Shown here: positions 62,607-64,000 of the stretch, piece after piece
Position numbering within the stretch: the stretch's first letter is position 1
Layout: the number at the start of each line of letters is the position of its first letter
DNA from: Cavenderia fasciculata
Lineage: Eukaryota; Evosea; Eumycetozoa; Acytosteliales; Cavenderiaceae
NCBI RefSeq assembly: GCF_000203815.1
Contig: NW_004457729.1
Location: forward strand, 3,100,674-3,164,673
Direction: 5' to 3'
DNA: 64,000 nt
The notes under the pieces: generated by a model
Seen by the model: only the letters and a program-made list of their open reading frames with translations
Told to the model about the DNA's origin: nothing
Databases searched by the model: none
Made by a program: the position numbers and the translations under genes

Positions 62607-63986
62607 TTAATCATCACTTTCATCACCACTTGATTCTTCTTCGGATTCTGATTCTTCCTCTTCTTCCTCTTCTTCCTCTTCCTCGTCATCATCTTCTTCG
62701 TCCTCTTCTTCATCGTCAGATTCTTCTTCAGCATCTCTTAACCAAGTTAAGAAATCTGCACATAATGAAAGATATTCTTTACTTTCTTCATCGTCATCTC
62801 CATCCAATTCATCTGCCCAACTGAGGATAGCTTCTTCGGCCAAAACCTCCTTGTCATGGAGTGAATGTAAAACGTATTTGAACAATGGTTTGATGACATC
62901 GTCTTCATCGCAAAGATCCTGAATCTTGAAAATAAAATCGACATGTACATCTTGATCTTCAGAGAGGAATTTCTGAAGGACAGCAGCCAAATGGGCAATT
63001 CTAGACTTGAGAGCGACTACATGTTCATTGAGTGACATGGTTGATCTGTTTGGTACATTGAGTACGGCACGCAAAACAGCGGCAGAAGTGTCAAGGAAAT
63101 CACGATCAAAAGCAAACTTGAGACTGTTAACTTCGAGTGAGATATTGTCAGTGTTGTGCTTCTCGGAAATACCTCTACGAACAGTGGAAGCCACTTCACG
63201 ATAGAATTTGGCGTGGTCAGTCTCTGGATCCTTCTTTCCTCCAATGGGTGGTTTGTCGACGCTGCTGTCAGAGTCAGTGTCGGTGTCCCCTTGGTTATCG
63301 TCCGACGAGTCATTGTCGGTTTGTACTGGGTTGCCGGCAGCATCGACGGCATTGTTGCGTGGAACGAGCTCGTTGAATGGGCCGTTTGCAAGTGTCCAGC
63401 GACGTCCCTTTCCGCCCATACCAAGTGTGGTCATTACCTCGGTTGGCTCGCCATCATAGTCGTCGTCGTCGTCGGCACCTGGCTGTTGCATGGTGATCTT
63501 GGTGAATGGCTCAATGAATGCATTCTCACCAATCACAACGCCAAACGACACGATCGATCCCTCGGATACGGTAGCGTTGGCCTTGATGACGGCACGCTCG
63601 CAGATGATCGACTTTGTGACAGTGGCATTGTCTTCAATGACAACACCATCCCACAAGTAGGCGCCGTGGATCTTTACATTGTTGCCAATCTTGACGTTAC
63701 GTCCAATGATGCTGTGTGACACGACGGTTCCATCGCCAATCTCAGTGTCCTTTCCAATGACGGTCTCCTCACCAACGACGCAATCGTGAAAGATCACCTT
63801 TCTCTCCTTGTAAATCATCTGTCGCGATAACGTATATGTTGTGTTGCACATGAAATTGTTGTCGGGCACCATTGGGAATGTCCATCTGTGAATGATATCT
63901 TTGCTCACCGAATGATAGGTACGCAAGTCCTTTACTCTTGCTGCATACTCTCCTTGCAATACATAGGTAGACATCTTATAATCCAA
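62607..63986 (-). CDS. eif2b5: eIF2B epsilon subunit, C-terminal 459 aa or so, partial at right edge
   Basis: Catalytic subunit of the guanine nucleotide exchange factor that recycles eIF2-GDP in translation initiation. The visible single exon starts inside the gene, within the nucleotidyltransferase-like domain (around MDYKMSTYVLQGEYAARVKD). The left-handed beta-helix follows, with isoleucine-patch hexapeptides (VVGEETVIGKDTEIGDGTVV, HSIIGRNVKIGNN, SIICERAVI). An acidic linker leads to the HEAT-like W2/eIF5C domain (about 280-430) with LSWADELDGDDDEE, ending in a very acidic Glu/Asp tail, the usual site of eIF2-beta contact. The upstream part lies beyond base 64000; the true reading frame start is outside the window. 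Confidence 0.95.
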   Translation of the reverse strand: MDYKMSTYVLQGEYAARVKDLRTYHSVSKDIIHRWTFPMVPDNNFMCNTTYTLSRQMIYKERKVIFHDCVVGEETVIGKDTEIGDGTVVSHSIIGRNVKIGNNVKIHGAYLWDGVVIEDNATVTKSIICERAVIKANATVSEGSIVSFGVVIGENAFIEPFTKITMQQPGADDDDDYDGEPTEVMTTLGMGGKGRRWTLANGPFNELVPRNNAVDAAGNPVQTDNDSSDDNQGDTDTDSDSSVDKPPIGGKKDPETDHAKFYREVASTVRRGISEKHNTDNISLEVNSLKFAFDRDFLDTSAAVLRAVLNVPNRSTMSLNEHVVALKSRIAHLAAVLQKFLSEDQDVHVDFIFKIQDLCDEDDVIKPLFKYVLHSLHDKEVLAEEAILSWADELDGDDDEESKEYLSLCADFLTWLRDAEEESDDEEEDEEDDDEEEEEEEEEEESESEEESSGDESDD

Positions 63987-64000
63987 AATCTCAGATGCCA

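Overview
The window looks like nuclear DNA of a dictyostelid social amoeba. Genes are dense, introns are very short (about 60-110 nt), AT-rich and bounded by GT(A/G)(A/T)GT...TAG, intergenic DNA is A/T homopolymer and microsatellite rich, and proteins carry long Asn, Gln, Ser and Thr runs. Several proteins match dictyostelid-type architectures: a SepA-like kinase with armadillo-like repeats, a Ste20 kinase with four calpain-III-like repeats, and an ankyrin relic with the NRTEGC signature. No rRNA, tRNA, CRISPR array or intact transposon was recognised. I did not assign a species.

Layout, left to right. 1-3028: 3' part of exportin-1. 3862-6322: a calponin-homology/ankyrin protein. 6633-8977 (-): AMSH-type JAMM deubiquitinase. 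9738-10538 (-): an unrecognised 174-aa protein. 10736-11610: MaoC-like hot-dog protein. About 11880-12575: decayed coding fragments. 12580-15829 (-): insulin-degrading enzyme. 16105-17655 (-): UNC-93-like membrane protein. 18996-22772: SepA kinase. 23068-26063 (-): secreted, probably GPI-anchored protein with a fusolin-like LPMO fold and a giant Ser/Gly/Thr stalk. 27146-31647: KNL1/Spc105 kinetochore scaffold. 31994-32965 (-): Qc-SNARE. 33315-33806: holo-ACP synthase. 34262-36199: succinate dehydrogenase flavoprotein. 36738-37286 (-): CX9C protein. 37963-38815: secretory peroxiredoxin. 40811-41077: a 63-aa two-exon gene. 41374-44075: EF-hand type II NADH dehydrogenase with a roughly 394-bp (AT)n tract in one intron. 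44297-44989: Crinkler/RHS-like P-loop fragment. 45080-47007 (-): hydroxyacid-oxoacid transhydrogenase. 47760-51420: Ste20 kinase. 52329-54191 (-): pyruvate kinase.

The right end (55.7-62.4 kb) is the most accessory part. Two paralogous genes of unknown function flank a cytosolic GH38 alpha-mannosidase. A decayed copy of the mannosidase 3' end lies just before the second paralog, which points to a local tandem duplication that has partly decayed. An ankyrin-family relic follows, then the 3' part of eIF2B-epsilon runs off the right edge.

Most genes are unlinked housekeeping functions: nuclear export, ubiquitin removal, proteolysis, translation and mitochondrial metabolism. SdhA, NDH-2, the transhydrogenase and probably the CX9C protein and AcpS are mitochondrial. 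SepA and KNL1 both serve cell division. I see no operon-like logic. Exon boundaries were chosen by hand from splice consensus, frame closure and family similarity; in the genes with both ends visible the exon sums are divisible by three.
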